NCBI GenBank assembly: GCA_035691305.1
Contig: DASSJF010000013.1
Location: forward strand, 1 to 64,000
DNA from: a bacterium
GTDB taxonomy: Bacteria; Sysuimicrobiota; Sysuimicrobiia; Sysuimicrobiales; Segetimicrobiaceae
Reading direction: 5' to 3'
DNA length: 64,000 bases
Shown here: positions 54,221 through 61,545 of the stretch, in pieces
Numbering within the stretch: position 1 is the first letter of the stretch
Layout: every line of letters begins with the position of its first letter
Made by a program: the position numbers and the translations under genes
Notes under the pieces: model-generated
What the model was told of the DNA's origin: nothing
Database searches by the model: none
The model's input: only the letters and a program-made list of their open reading frames with translations

Positions 54221-55438
54221 ATGAGCCAGACCAGCGGCCCGCTCGCCGGGCTCAGTGTGCTCGACCTCTCCACCATCGTGTCCGGCGGGACGGTCACGTC
54301 GATGCTGGCGGACTTCGGGGCCGACGTCGTCAAGATCGAGCATCCGCGGGGCGGCGATCCGCTGCGGACGTGGGGCCCCTTCGTCGGCGGCCAGTCCGTG
54401 TGGTGGAAGATCATGGGCCGCAACAAGAAGTCCGTGACGCTCGACCTCAGCCGTCCGCGCGGCCAGGAAATCCTTCTCGCGCTCGCCGCGCGCGCCGACG
54501 TTCTGGTCGAGAACTTCCGCCCCGGCACGCTCGAACGGTGGAACCTCGGGCCGGATCGCCTGCGCGACGCCAATTCGAAGCTGATCGTGCTGCGCGTCTC
54601 CGGCTTCGGACAGACCGGCCCGTACCGTCACCGCCCGGGCTTCGGCACGGTGGCCGAGGCCATGAGCGGCGTCGTGGCGGTCAGCGGGTTTCCGGACTCG
54701 CCGCCGCTCGCGCCGCCGATGCCCCTGGCCGACGAGGTGGCGGGCCTCATGGGGGCGTTTGCGATCCTGGCCGCGCTCCACGCACGCGACCCCCACACAT
54801 CCGAAGCGGGGGCGGCGGGTGGCCAGGTTATCGACGTGAGCCTGTACGAACCGCTCTTCCGGCTTCTGATTCCGCACATCACGCAGTACACCGCGCTCGG
54901 CATCATCGCCCGGCGGACCGGCAACCACTTCCCGGACGCGGCGCCCCGGAACCTGTATCGCACCGGTGACGGCAGCTGGGTCGCGATCTCCGCCACGAGC
55001 CAGCGGATCTTCGAACGTCTCGCCGCCGCGATCGGACAGCCCGGCCTCGTCGAGGACCCGCGGTTCCGCGACAACCCGTCGCGCGTGCACCACAACGAGG
55101 AGCTCGACGCGATCCTCGCGGAGTGGTTCGGCCGGCACGGCGAGGCCGAGGCGCTGGCCCGGCTGGAGGAGTCCGGCGCGGTCGCCGGTCCGGTGTACGA
55201 CGTACCGCGCATTGTGAACGATCCGCACTACGCCGCGCGGGGCGACATCGCCACCGTCCACGATCCGGACGTGGGCGATCTGCGGATGCCGGGGATCGTG
55301 CCGAAATTCTCCGCGACGCCCGGCGCGCTGCGCCACGCGGGGCCCGCGCTCGGCGCGCACAACGGAGAAGTCTACGGCGACCTGCTCGGCTTGGACACGG
55401 CGGAGCTCGAACGGCTTCGCGCGGACGGGATCGTGTGA
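54221..55438 (+). CDS. CaiB/BaiF family CoA-transferase
   Basis: A 405-residue class III CoA-transferase. LSVLDLSTIVSGGTVTSMLA, FGADVVKIEHPRGGDP, the catalytic-aspartate region in LADEVAGLMGAFAILAA, and FRPGTLERWNLGP are family features. The CoA donor and acid acceptor cannot be read from sequence. It precedes the two-subunit fumarase-type hydratase by a few bases, so an unsaturated dicarboxylic acid such as mesaconate or fumarate derivative is a reasonable guess. ATG 54221 follows a (CG) run. Confidence 0.9.
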   Translation: MSQTSGPLAGLSVLDLSTIVSGGTVTSMLADFGADVVKIEHPRGGDPLRTWGPFVGGQSVWWKIMGRNKKSVTLDLSRPRGQEILLALAARADVLVENFRPGTLERWNLGPDRLRDANSKLIVLRVSGFGQTGPYRHRPGFGTVAEAMSGVVAVSGFPDSPPLAPPMPLADEVAGLMGAFAILAALHARDPHTSEAGAAGGQVIDVSLYEPLFRLLIPHITQYTALGIIARRTGNHFPDAAPRNLYRTGDGSWVAISATSQRIFERLAAAIGQPGLVEDPRFRDNPSRVHHNEELDAILAEWFGRHGEAEALARLEESGAVAGPVYDVPRIVNDPHYAARGDIATVHDPDVGDLRMPGIVPKFSATPGALRHAGPALGAHNGEVYGDLLGLDTAELERLRADGIV

Positions 55439-55443
55439 GCCCG

Positions 55444-56286
55444 ATGCGGACCGTTTCCGCCGAGGAGATCACCGCGGCGCTGCGCGATCTCTGCGTCACG
55501 GTCAACCACCGCATGGGCCCGGACATGCTCGCCGCGCTCGAGCGCGCGGAGACCGCGGAAGAATCCGAGATCGGCCGGACGGTGCTTGCGCGGCTCTTGG
55601 AAAATGCGCGGGTCGCCCGCGAGGAGTGGTTCCCGATCTGCCAGGACACCGGGACCGCGGTCGTGTTTCTCGATCTGGGACAGGACGTCCACGTGACCGG
55701 CGGCGATCTCCAGGCCGCGATCGACGAGGGCGTCCGCCGCGGCTACCGCGAGGGCTACCTGCGGGCTTCGGTCGTGCGGGGTCCCCTCGACCGTCGAAAC
55801 ACCGGCGACAACACGCCGGCCGTCGTCTACACCCGCATCGTGCCGGGCGAGCAGATCGCCCTCTCGCTCCTCGCGAAGGGGGCGGGGTGCGACAACATGA
55901 GCCGCCTCACGATGCTCACGCCGGCCGACGGGCGCGAAGCGGTCGTCGAATTCGTGGCGCGTACCGTCGCCGAGGCCGGGCCCAATCCCAGTCCGCCGCT
56001 GATCGTCGGCGTCGGGCTCGGCGGGACGTTCGAGTTGGCGGCGCTCCTCGCCAAGCGCGCCCTGCTCCGCCGCGTCGGCGAGCCCTCCCCCGATCCCGGC
56101 GCCGCGGGCCTGGAGGCGGAACTGCTCCGGCGGATCAACGACCTCGGCATCGGCCCCGGCGGGTTCGGCGGCCGCGTGACCGCGCTCGCCGTGCACGTCG
56201 AGGAGCACCCGACGCACATCGCAAGCCTGCCGGTGGCCGTAAACCTCGATTGCCATTCGCACCGCGCCGGCACGGTGGTGCTCTGA
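55444..56286 (+). CDS. Fumarate hydratase-type (class I) alpha subunit
   Basis: Iron-sulfur hydro-lyase large subunit, FumA N-terminal / TtdA family, 280 residues. Cluster cysteines lie in PICQDTGTAVVF and KGAGCDNMSRL; GDNTPAVVYTRIVPG is the substrate-loop motif. Typically adds water to fumarate, or to a related acid such as mesaconate or tartrate. ATG 55444 is used; GTG 55435 overlapping the CaiB stop (GTGA) is an equal alternative. The beta subunit follows at once. Confidence 0.92.
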   Translation: MRTVSAEEITAALRDLCVTVNHRMGPDMLAALERAETAEESEIGRTVLARLLENARVAREEWFPICQDTGTAVVFLDLGQDVHVTGGDLQAAIDEGVRRGYREGYLRASVVRGPLDRRNTGDNTPAVVYTRIVPGEQIALSLLAKGAGCDNMSRLTMLTPADGREAVVEFVARTVAEAGPNPSPPLIVGVGLGGTFELAALLAKRALLRRVGEPSPDPGAAGLEAELLRRINDLGIGPGGFGGRVTALAVHVEEHPTHIASLPVAVNLDCHSHRAGTVVL

Positions 56287-56297
56287 ACCGCCCTTCC

Positions 56298-56849
56298 GTG
56301 GCGCCCGCGGTCCTCGCGACCCCGCCGGCGCGGGCCCAGCTCGAGCGGTTGCGCGCGGGCGACGAGGTGCTGCTGTCGGGCGCGATCTACACGGCGCGGG
56401 ACGCGGCCCACGAGCGCCTCGCCCGAATGATCGCGGCGGGCGAGCCGCTGCCGGTCGACCTCGCCGGCGAGATCATCTACTACTGCGGCCCCACGCCCGC
56501 GCGGCCGGGCCGGCCCATCGGGTCGGCGGGCCCGACGACCGCGTCGCGCATGGACCCGTACACACCGGCGCTTCTCGAGCACGGCGTCCTCGGGATGATC
56601 GGCAAAGGCCGGCGCTCGGCCGCGGTCAAGGAGGCGATCAAGCGCTGCGGCGCCGCGTACTTCGCCGCGGTCGAGGGGACCGCCGCGCTCCTCGGGCGCT
56701 GCGTGCGCAGCGCCGAGATCGTGGCCTTTCCCGATCTCGGCCCGGAGGCGATTTACCGGCTGGTCGTCGAGCGATTTCCCGTCGTGGTCGCGAACGATTG
56801 CCACGGCGGCGACGCATACGAGGACGGCCGCGCAAGATACCGGCGGTAG
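56298..56849 (+). CDS. Fumarate hydratase-type (class I) beta subunit
   Basis: Small subunit of the class I hydro-lyase, TtdB/FumA C-terminal family, 183 residues. VLLSGAIYTARDAAHERL, YYCGPTPARPGRPIGSAGP and TTASRMDPYTPALLEHG are diagnostic; a conserved lysine-rich GMIGKGRRS follows. I start at GTG 56298, since the frame has no ATG near the start; 11 bases separate it from the alpha stop. Confidence 0.92.
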   Translation: MAPAVLATPPARAQLERLRAGDEVLLSGAIYTARDAAHERLARMIAAGEPLPVDLAGEIIYYCGPTPARPGRPIGSAGPTTASRMDPYTPALLEHGVLGMIGKGRRSAAVKEAIKRCGAAYFAAVEGTAALLGRCVRSAEIVAFPDLGPEAIYRLVVERFPVVVANDCHGGDAYEDGRARYRR

Positions 56850-56919
56850 CGGGCTCCGCGCGCCGGGACCTTACTCCTTCGCGTCCGCGCTCCGCCGTCT
56901 GTCGCCGGAGGGCCGTGGG

Positions 56920-56925
56920 TATAAT
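56920..56925 (+). promoter_or_regulatory. -10 element before the DUF305-like gene
   Basis: Consensus TATAAT 60 bases upstream of the DUF305-like ATG, in the 135-base gap after the hydratase gene. No convincing -35 was seen. Confidence 0.45.
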
Positions 56926-56984
56926 CGCGATGGCCGCGCCGTGTTCAAGCCGGCCGCGAGCAGACTTTCACCGAGAGGTGACCG

Positions 56985-57542
56985 ATGCGCAGCACACACG
57001 TACTCGCGCTCGTCCTGGCGGCAATGATGGTGCCCGCGGCGGCGGCGTTCGCGACGTCCGCCGCGCCGGCCGATCCCGCGGTCGCGAACCTGTCCGCGCT
57101 CCACGGGCACGCGTTCGACGTATCGTACCTGCAGGCCGTGATTCCTGTGGACGACGAATCGGTCGAGATGGCGATGACCGCGACGCTCTACGCGGACCAT
57201 CCGGATCTGCTCCACTGGAACCAAAACTTCACCGAACGCGAGCACGGCCAGATCCAGAAGATGGTGACCCTGCTCGGCGACATGGGCGCGCAGCCGGGAC
57301 AGCGGAACGAGGGTGTCGCGACGGCCCCGGTCAAGCAGCTGCGGTCTCTCCGCGGCGCCGCGCTTGAGCGGACGTACATCAAGCTCATGACCCAGCATCT
57401 CGACCGCGCGGTCGCGCTGTCCAAGCTCGCCGCGCAGCGGGCGGACCGCCCGGAGTTGCGCGCGTTCGCCGCAGGCGCGGCGGCCGCGGACGCCAAGGAT
57501 GCCGCGACGCTGCGGAGTTGGATGACCGCTTGGTATCGCTAG
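56985..57542 (+). CDS. Secreted DUF305-like helical protein
   Basis: A 185-residue exported protein. Signal peptide 1-24 (ALVLAAMMVPAAAAFA). The body shows two similar helical halves, each with a long segment like the DUF305 pattern (histidine, then IxxDxxSVEMAM and a hydrophobic helix; later YIKLMTQHLDRAVALSK). DUF305 members are secreted four-helix proteins of unknown function; DUF4142 is a second possibility. GAGAGG precedes ATG 56985. Followed by a strong bidirectional terminator. Confidence 0.7.
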   Translation: MRSTHVLALVLAAMMVPAAAAFATSAAPADPAVANLSALHGHAFDVSYLQAVIPVDDESVEMAMTATLYADHPDLLHWNQNFTEREHGQIQKMVTLLGDMGAQPGQRNEGVATAPVKQLRSLRGAALERTYIKLMTQHLDRAVALSKLAAQRADRPELRAFAAGAAAADAKDAATLRSWMTAWYR

Positions 57543-57576
57543 AGGCGCCGCGAAGCTAACGGCAGGCGACAACACG

Positions 57577-57624
57577 GCGGCCACACGCCGCGCGGCCGGT
57601 CACCCGGCCGCCGCGTGTGGCCGC
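57577..57624. terminator. Bidirectional terminator hairpin
   Basis: GCGGCCACACGC (57577-57588) pairs with GCGTGTGGCCGC (57613-57624), and the inner GCGGCCGG/CCGGCCGC arms extend it. It lies between the convergent DUF305-like and HTH-TPR genes. Confidence 0.7.
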
Positions 57625-57646
57625 TTCGTTCGTGGACGGCCGCTCG

Positions 57647-59032
57647 CTAGTCGGAGGAAATCGCCTCGCGTTCCATCGCGCGGTCGAGCGCCGCGTCCAA
57701 CGTCTCCGTCATGCGGATGACGCCGCATGCGTCCGGCGACGTCAGGCGGCGCAGCGCGGCGAACACCTCGGTGTGCAGGCGGTACGCGTCGGCGGACTTG
57801 CCCAACCGGGACAGCACGCGCGCGGCGGCGTACCCGGCGACGATGCCCTCCATCCTCATGCCGGTCTTCGTGCAGTGCTGGTAGGCGTTGGTCAGATACC
57901 GCAGTCCCTTCAGCGTCCGCCGCTCGGCCACCGACACCACGCCGAGCACGATGCTCGCACGCGCCACCTCGTCGGCCATGCCCCGCGCATGGCTGAGTCC
58001 CACCGCCTGCTCCGCCGCGACGCGCGCATCCGCCACGTCGCCGAGCGCCAGGTAGCACCGGCCGAGCTCCGTGAGCGCCCGGCACTCGCCCATCACGTCC
58101 GACAGCCGCCGCGCCATCGTCACGGCCGGCCGCAGGTGCTCCAGCGCCTCGGCCGGCCGCCCCGATTCGATCAACACCATCGCCAGGTTGTTGCGGACTC
58201 GGAAGGTTGTCTCCAGATCCTCGAACCGCTCCGCACCCCGCAGCGCCTCGCGGTACTCCACGAGGGACTTGGCATAATCGCCGGTCCGGTAGTGGACGAC
58301 GCCGACGTTCATGCGCACGTCCGGCACCCGGTGCGGCGCGTGAATCTCGAAGAGCGTGATCGCTTCCGTCGCGGCGGCGAGGGATTCGTCGTACCGGCCC
58401 AGCCGAAAGAACATCGTGCTCAAGTAGCCGAGCACCTCGCCGTGGAGCACGGGCTCCGGCTTCGGCAGCGACGGAGTGAGCGACAGCATCTCTTCGTACA
58501 ACCGCACCGCTTCGATCAGCCGGCCTCCGCGGTGCTCGATCAGACCCAGGTTGCGGAGCGCCCGGCACTCCATCAGGCGGTCGCGTGTGCGCCGCGCGTG
58601 ATCGAGCGATTCGCGCAGAAGCGGCTCGGCGTCTCGAGGGCGGAACTGTCCGACCAGCGCTTCGCCGATGCCGAGCCTGGCGCTCGCGACGAGCTGCGGC
58701 ATGCCGGCCCCGGCGGCGAATTCCAGCAGCTGTTCAAACACCCCGCGGGCCGCGTCATAGCGACGCTGGCTCAGCGCCTGCCGCCCGCGGTTGTCGAGGT
58801 CGGCGAGCACGCGCGCGGTCCCCTTCCGGTCGAGGGCGCGGAGCAGCGTCGCGACCGGACGGTCGAGCCGCTCCGCCAGATGCGTGAGCGTTTCGAGGGA
58901 CGGCCGGGCGCCGTCCCGCTCCAACAAACTGACAAACGCCTTCGTCAACACCGGAGTCGCAACCTCAGACTGACTGAGGCCGCGCGCGAGCCGAGCTTGT
59001 TTCAATAGTTGCCCGAAGGTCAACTGCGGCAT
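57647..59032 (-). CDS. HTH-TPR regulator (RRNPP-like)
   Basis: A 461-residue regulator: N-terminal XRE helix-turn-helix (about 5-60: FGQLLKQARLARGLSQSEVA, FVSLLERDGARPSLETL) and a long TPR array (about 85-440) with repeats such as DVADARVAAEQAVGLSHARG, YAKSLVEYREAL and RYDESLAAATEAITLF. This architecture is the one used by PlcR, NprR and ComR, which bind secreted signal peptides through their TPRs. A small secreted peptide gene lies 172 bases upstream on the same strand, and near-identical palindromes precede both genes. ATG 59032 follows GGGGGG. Its function as a peptide receptor is inferred. Confidence 0.85.
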   Translation of the reverse strand: MPQLTFGQLLKQARLARGLSQSEVATPVLTKAFVSLLERDGARPSLETLTHLAERLDRPVATLLRALDRKGTARVLADLDNRGRQALSQRRYDAARGVFEQLLEFAAGAGMPQLVASARLGIGEALVGQFRPRDAEPLLRESLDHARRTRDRLMECRALRNLGLIEHRGGRLIEAVRLYEEMLSLTPSLPKPEPVLHGEVLGYLSTMFFRLGRYDESLAAATEAITLFEIHAPHRVPDVRMNVGVVHYRTGDYAKSLVEYREALRGAERFEDLETTFRVRNNLAMVLIESGRPAEALEHLRPAVTMARRLSDVMGECRALTELGRCYLALGDVADARVAAEQAVGLSHARGMADEVARASIVLGVVSVAERRTLKGLRYLTNAYQHCTKTGMRMEGIVAGYAAARVLSRLGKSADAYRLHTEVFAALRRLTSPDACGVIRMTETLDAALDRAMEREAISSD

Positions 59033-59037
59033 TGCAC

Positions 59038-59149
59038 CGTCCCCCCGGGACGTCAACGCGACCTTAACTATTGGGCGGGGGGACCCCCTACTCCTCCAGT
59101 AGGTGCCGTCTCTGATAGGTGACCGTCGTGATAGGTGGCCGTCCGGCCG
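59038..59149. promoter_or_regulatory. Cluster of palindromes and direct repeats before the HTH-TPR gene
   Basis: Four elements lie in the HTH-TPR leader: CGTCCC-CCC-GGGACG (59038-59052), GGGGG-A-CCCCC (59078-59088), CCTACT-CCTCC-AGTAGG (59087-59103), and TGGCCGTCCGGCCG (59136-59149). The last is nearly identical to the reverse complement of the site at 59366-59379. A 15-bp direct repeat lies at 59113-59143. Confidence 0.55.
59113..59143 (+). repeat. 15-bp tandem direct repeat in HTH-TPR promoter
   Basis: TGATAGGTGACCGTC (59113-59127) and TGATAGGTGGCCGTC (59129-59143) differ at one base and are 16 bases apart, one and a half helical turns. A regulator-binding repeat is plausible. Confidence 0.6.
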
Positions 59150-59204
59150 GCTGAACCTACCGCTAACGTACCGAATGTCGGTGTTTGTATCCGTTCTGCG
59201 TGAA

Positions 59205-59342
59205 CTACCCGCCGCTCCCGTTGTCGCCGTCCGCCGCGAGCTGAGTGGGATTATACGCATGCCCTGTCTGCAATCCCGCGCCGCTGACGCCCCCGAGCAC
59301 CAACAGTGTCACGACCGCCACCATTGCAAGGATTTTCCGCAT
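59205..59342 (-). CDS. 45-residue secreted pre-pro-peptide
   Basis: A tiny gene immediately upstream of the HTH-TPR regulator. The product starts MRKILAMVAVVTLLVLGGVSG, a signal peptide with a cleavage-like site GHA-Y, and ends in a hydrophilic tail of about 16 residues rich in Gly, Asn and Asp. GGGGGTG upstream is the only ribosome-binding-like sequence. Size, signal and position match peptide pheromone precursors of RRNPP systems (Phr, PapR, NprX). No database support could be checked. Confidence 0.65.
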   Translation of the reverse strand: MRKILAMVAVVTLLVLGGVSGAGLQTGHAYNPTQLAADGDNGSGG

Positions 59343-59670
59343 TCTGCCACACCCCCATTGAGTTTTGGCCGGACGGCCACATCGATGCAGAGAAACGAAT
59401 TGTGAAGGAGGAATGTCGCGCCGACATATTTGGAAAGTACCTTGGGCGCATGCTCTGCCAAGTTGAGCATTGCTTGCTAAAATACCTACCGAACGACTGT
59501 ACGATTGACTCGCTTCGCCGCCGATCCTCGCCGCCCGCCCAAGGTGGGAGGAGCGGCGCCGGCCCGCCGCCCGAATCCCGACGCGAGGAATTCCGGTCCC
59601 GCGCCTGTAAACGAAACGGGCAGCTTCACACATGTGCCGGGTGCGCGGACGAACAGTCCGGGAGGTAACC
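59343..59670. other. 328-base divergent intergenic region
   Basis: Lies between the divergent peptide gene and TrmA-family gene. AT content is higher around 59395-59515. It holds the palindrome at 59366-59379 and several weak -10-like elements (TAAAAT near 59477 on plus), but no clear promoter, RNA or further gene. GGGAGG just before 59671 serves the downstream gene. Confidence 0.5.
59366..59379. promoter_or_regulatory. Palindrome upstream of the peptide gene
   Basis: TGGCCG-GA-CGGCCA, 24 bases upstream of the peptide start. Its reverse complement matches 59136-59149 in the HTH-TPR promoter at 13 of 14 bases, suggesting one protein may bind both. Confidence 0.5.
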
Positions 59671-61182
59671 GTGATCGGCACGCCCAGCGCGCCGCTGCGG
59701 GATGCGCATCGACCGGTTCTCGGCACCCGCGTGCGGGTCGAGTTTACCGAAATGTCGAACGGCCGACGCGCGGTCGCGCATGTCGGATCCTGGACGGTCG
59801 CCGTCGAGGACGCCGTTCCGGGCGACGTGGCGGACGTCGAATTGCGCGAGCGCCGCGGCGCAGCCTATCGCGGACATCTCCTCGCGCTTGTGCGCCCGTC
59901 GCCACATCGTGTGCGCCCGGCGTGCTCCTACTTCGAGCGGTGCGGCGGCTGCCAGTGGCAGCGCCTCGATACGGCGGCGCAAGCCGAGTACAAGGGCACG
60001 CTTGTGCGGCGGGCACTCCGCGCGGTCGGCCTCGGCGGGGTGCCGGTGCGCGTCGTCCCCGCGAGGGCGGCGTGGGGCTACCGCACCGCCGGCACGTACG
60101 TGCCGGCGGTGGACGGCGGATCGGCGGCCCTCGGCCTGCACGCCGCGGATGCGGCGTCCGCCGTGGCGATCCGCGCGTGCCCCATCCAGTCGCCGGCTCT
60201 CCAGGCGGCGTTCGACGAAATGCAGCGCGCCTGGTGCGATCTGATTTTGCGCCTCGACGACGCGGACGGGGACCGTTCGGCGTGGCGCCAGATCCGGATC
60301 AGGGCCGGCGAGGCGTCGCGCGAGGTCGCGGTCGGACTCGTCCACGCGGGACGTCTGTCGCCGCGCGCGCGCGCGGCCGTCGTCGAGCTGATCGGCGGCC
60401 GGATCACGCGATTGGTCGAGATTACGGTGAAGCCGGCGCGGCGGCCGGCCCGGACGGGCGAGCCGATGAGCGAGCTGCGGTGGGGACGCGCGGGGGTGGT
60501 TGAGGCGATGCTCGACCGCTGGTACCACGTCCCCGTCTTCGCGCCGTTCCCCGTGTCGGGTCGTGGCGACGCCGTCGCCGCGGCAGTCGACGCGCTGGCG
60601 CCCGACGGCGAGACGACCGTGCTCGAGACCGAGGCGGGAATCGGCGCTTACACGCTGCCTGCGGCCGCCGCGGCGCGCCGCGTCATCGGGCGCACGACGG
60701 GAGAACATTTGCAGACGGCCCGGGAGAACGCGCGGTGGAACGAGGCGTCAAACGTGATCTTTGCCGACCGCACCGCCGAGACGTTGACGCGGATGCTGCG
60801 CTCGTACGGTCCGGTTGGACGCGCACTCGTGCAGGTGACGCCCGCGCCCGTCCCGTTCGAAACGCTGCACCGCGCGGGCCTCGAGCGCGTCGTCCTCCTG
60901 GCCGGCTCGCCGGCGCGGCTCGCGGAAGTCCTGACCGCCGGCGCTCCCGGATTTGAGGCCCGCTCCATCACGGTGGTCGACACGCATCCGCAGACGAGCC
61001 GTGCCGAGATCCATGCGGTGCTCGACGCGCGGCACGGCGCGTGGGCTGGTGCGGACTACGTGACGGACTCGGAGGCGGCGCCGACCGCGGCGTCCACGGA
61101 ACCGAACACCGGGCAGAGGGATGCGAAGTCCACCGCGCGGAGGATCCCGCCGACGGGTGATTCCGGAGCCGCGACGAGGTAG
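59671..61182 (+). CDS. TrmA/RlmD-family RNA methyltransferase homologue lacking the catalytic Cys
   Basis: A 503-residue member of the iron-sulfur uracil-5-methyltransferase family. A TRAM-like N terminus is followed by the cluster motif CSYFERCGGCQWQ and a fourth cysteine in ACPIQSPAL. The SAM motif is diverged (ETEAGIGAYTLP). At the catalytic site, where the family has DPPRxG and SCNPATLARD, this protein has TPAPVP and AGSPARLAEV: the nucleophilic cysteine is glycine. The general-base glutamate (AEIHAV) remains. GTG 59671 has GGGAGG upstream and is preferred to ATG 59632. The C-terminal 50 residues overlap the STAS gene in antisense. Confidence 0.85.
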   Translation: MIGTPSAPLRDAHRPVLGTRVRVEFTEMSNGRRAVAHVGSWTVAVEDAVPGDVADVELRERRGAAYRGHLLALVRPSPHRVRPACSYFERCGGCQWQRLDTAAQAEYKGTLVRRALRAVGLGGVPVRVVPARAAWGYRTAGTYVPAVDGGSAALGLHAADAASAVAIRACPIQSPALQAAFDEMQRAWCDLILRLDDADGDRSAWRQIRIRAGEASREVAVGLVHAGRLSPRARAAVVELIGGRITRLVEITVKPARRPARTGEPMSELRWGRAGVVEAMLDRWYHVPVFAPFPVSGRGDAVAAAVDALAPDGETTVLETEAGIGAYTLPAAAAARRVIGRTTGEHLQTARENARWNEASNVIFADRTAETLTRMLRSYGPVGRALVQVTPAPVPFETLHRAGLERVVLLAGSPARLAEVLTAGAPGFEARSITVVDTHPQTSRAEIHAVLDARHGAWAGADYVTDSEAAPTAASTEPNTGQRDAKSTARRIPPTGDSGAATR

Positions 61183-61433
61183 AGCGCGCGGCGGCTCACC
61201 CTGAGGCGCGTCGCCGTCTGGAACAACGTCGCGACGCCGTGGCTGTCCAGATATTCGGCCACGATCAACGAGACGATCACGGGGCCGGCCGTCTGCGCGG
61301 CCGCCGTTTCCAGCGCGGCGGCCAACCTGGGAACGGTTGTCATGTCGACGACCCCGTCCACCTCGACGAATATCCCTCGGCGAGCACGAAGAGCGCCGCC
61401 GCGGCCACGGCGGCCATCATGTGATTGAACCAC
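61056..61433 (-). CDS. STAS-domain anti-sigma-factor antagonist-like protein
   Basis: A 125-residue protein with a basic N-terminal tail (about 1-20) and a STAS fold: GIFVEVDGVVDMTTVPRLAA, VIVSLIVAEYLDSHGVATLF, RALYLVAAPE, and ILRAVDFASLCPVF. The phosphorylatable serine is probably Ser of YLDSHG, as in SpoIIAA-type proteins. GTG 61433 is the start used. The gene overlaps the 3' end of the TrmA-family gene by 127 bases on the other strand. Confidence 0.75.
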   Translation of the reverse strand: MVQSHDGRRGRGGALRARRGIFVEVDGVVDMTTVPRLAAALETAAAQTAGPVIVSLIVAEYLDSHGVATLFQTATRLRVSRRALYLVAAPESPVGGILRAVDFASLCPVFGSVDAAVGAASESVT

Positions 61434-61519
61434 GCCGGAATGCCTCGGCCCGGCGGGCGGCGGGCCCGCAGCGACACCGCGGGCGGCGTCGTTTGCGTGT
61501 GAGGCGGCGGAGGCGTCAT
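61340..61519 (-). CDS. Possible small membrane protein
   Basis: A 59-residue frame with a proline-rich start and one membrane segment (about 31-54: AWFNHMMAAVAAAALFVLAE), ending SSRWTGSST. It overlaps the start of the STAS gene by 94 bases. No clear ribosome-binding site precedes ATG 61519. It may be a chance frame. Confidence 0.3.
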   Translation of the reverse strand: MTPPPPHTQTTPPAVSLRARRPPGRGIPAWFNHMMAAVAAAALFVLAEGYSSRWTGSST

Positions 61520-61545
61520 CCCGGCGGCCCGCATCCCGGCCGGTC

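Noticed and set aside
51269-55360. Long minus-strand frame opposite the helicase and CoA-transferase
   Set aside because: Composition is arginine/proline-rich shadow; only its last 144 codons are supported as a gene.
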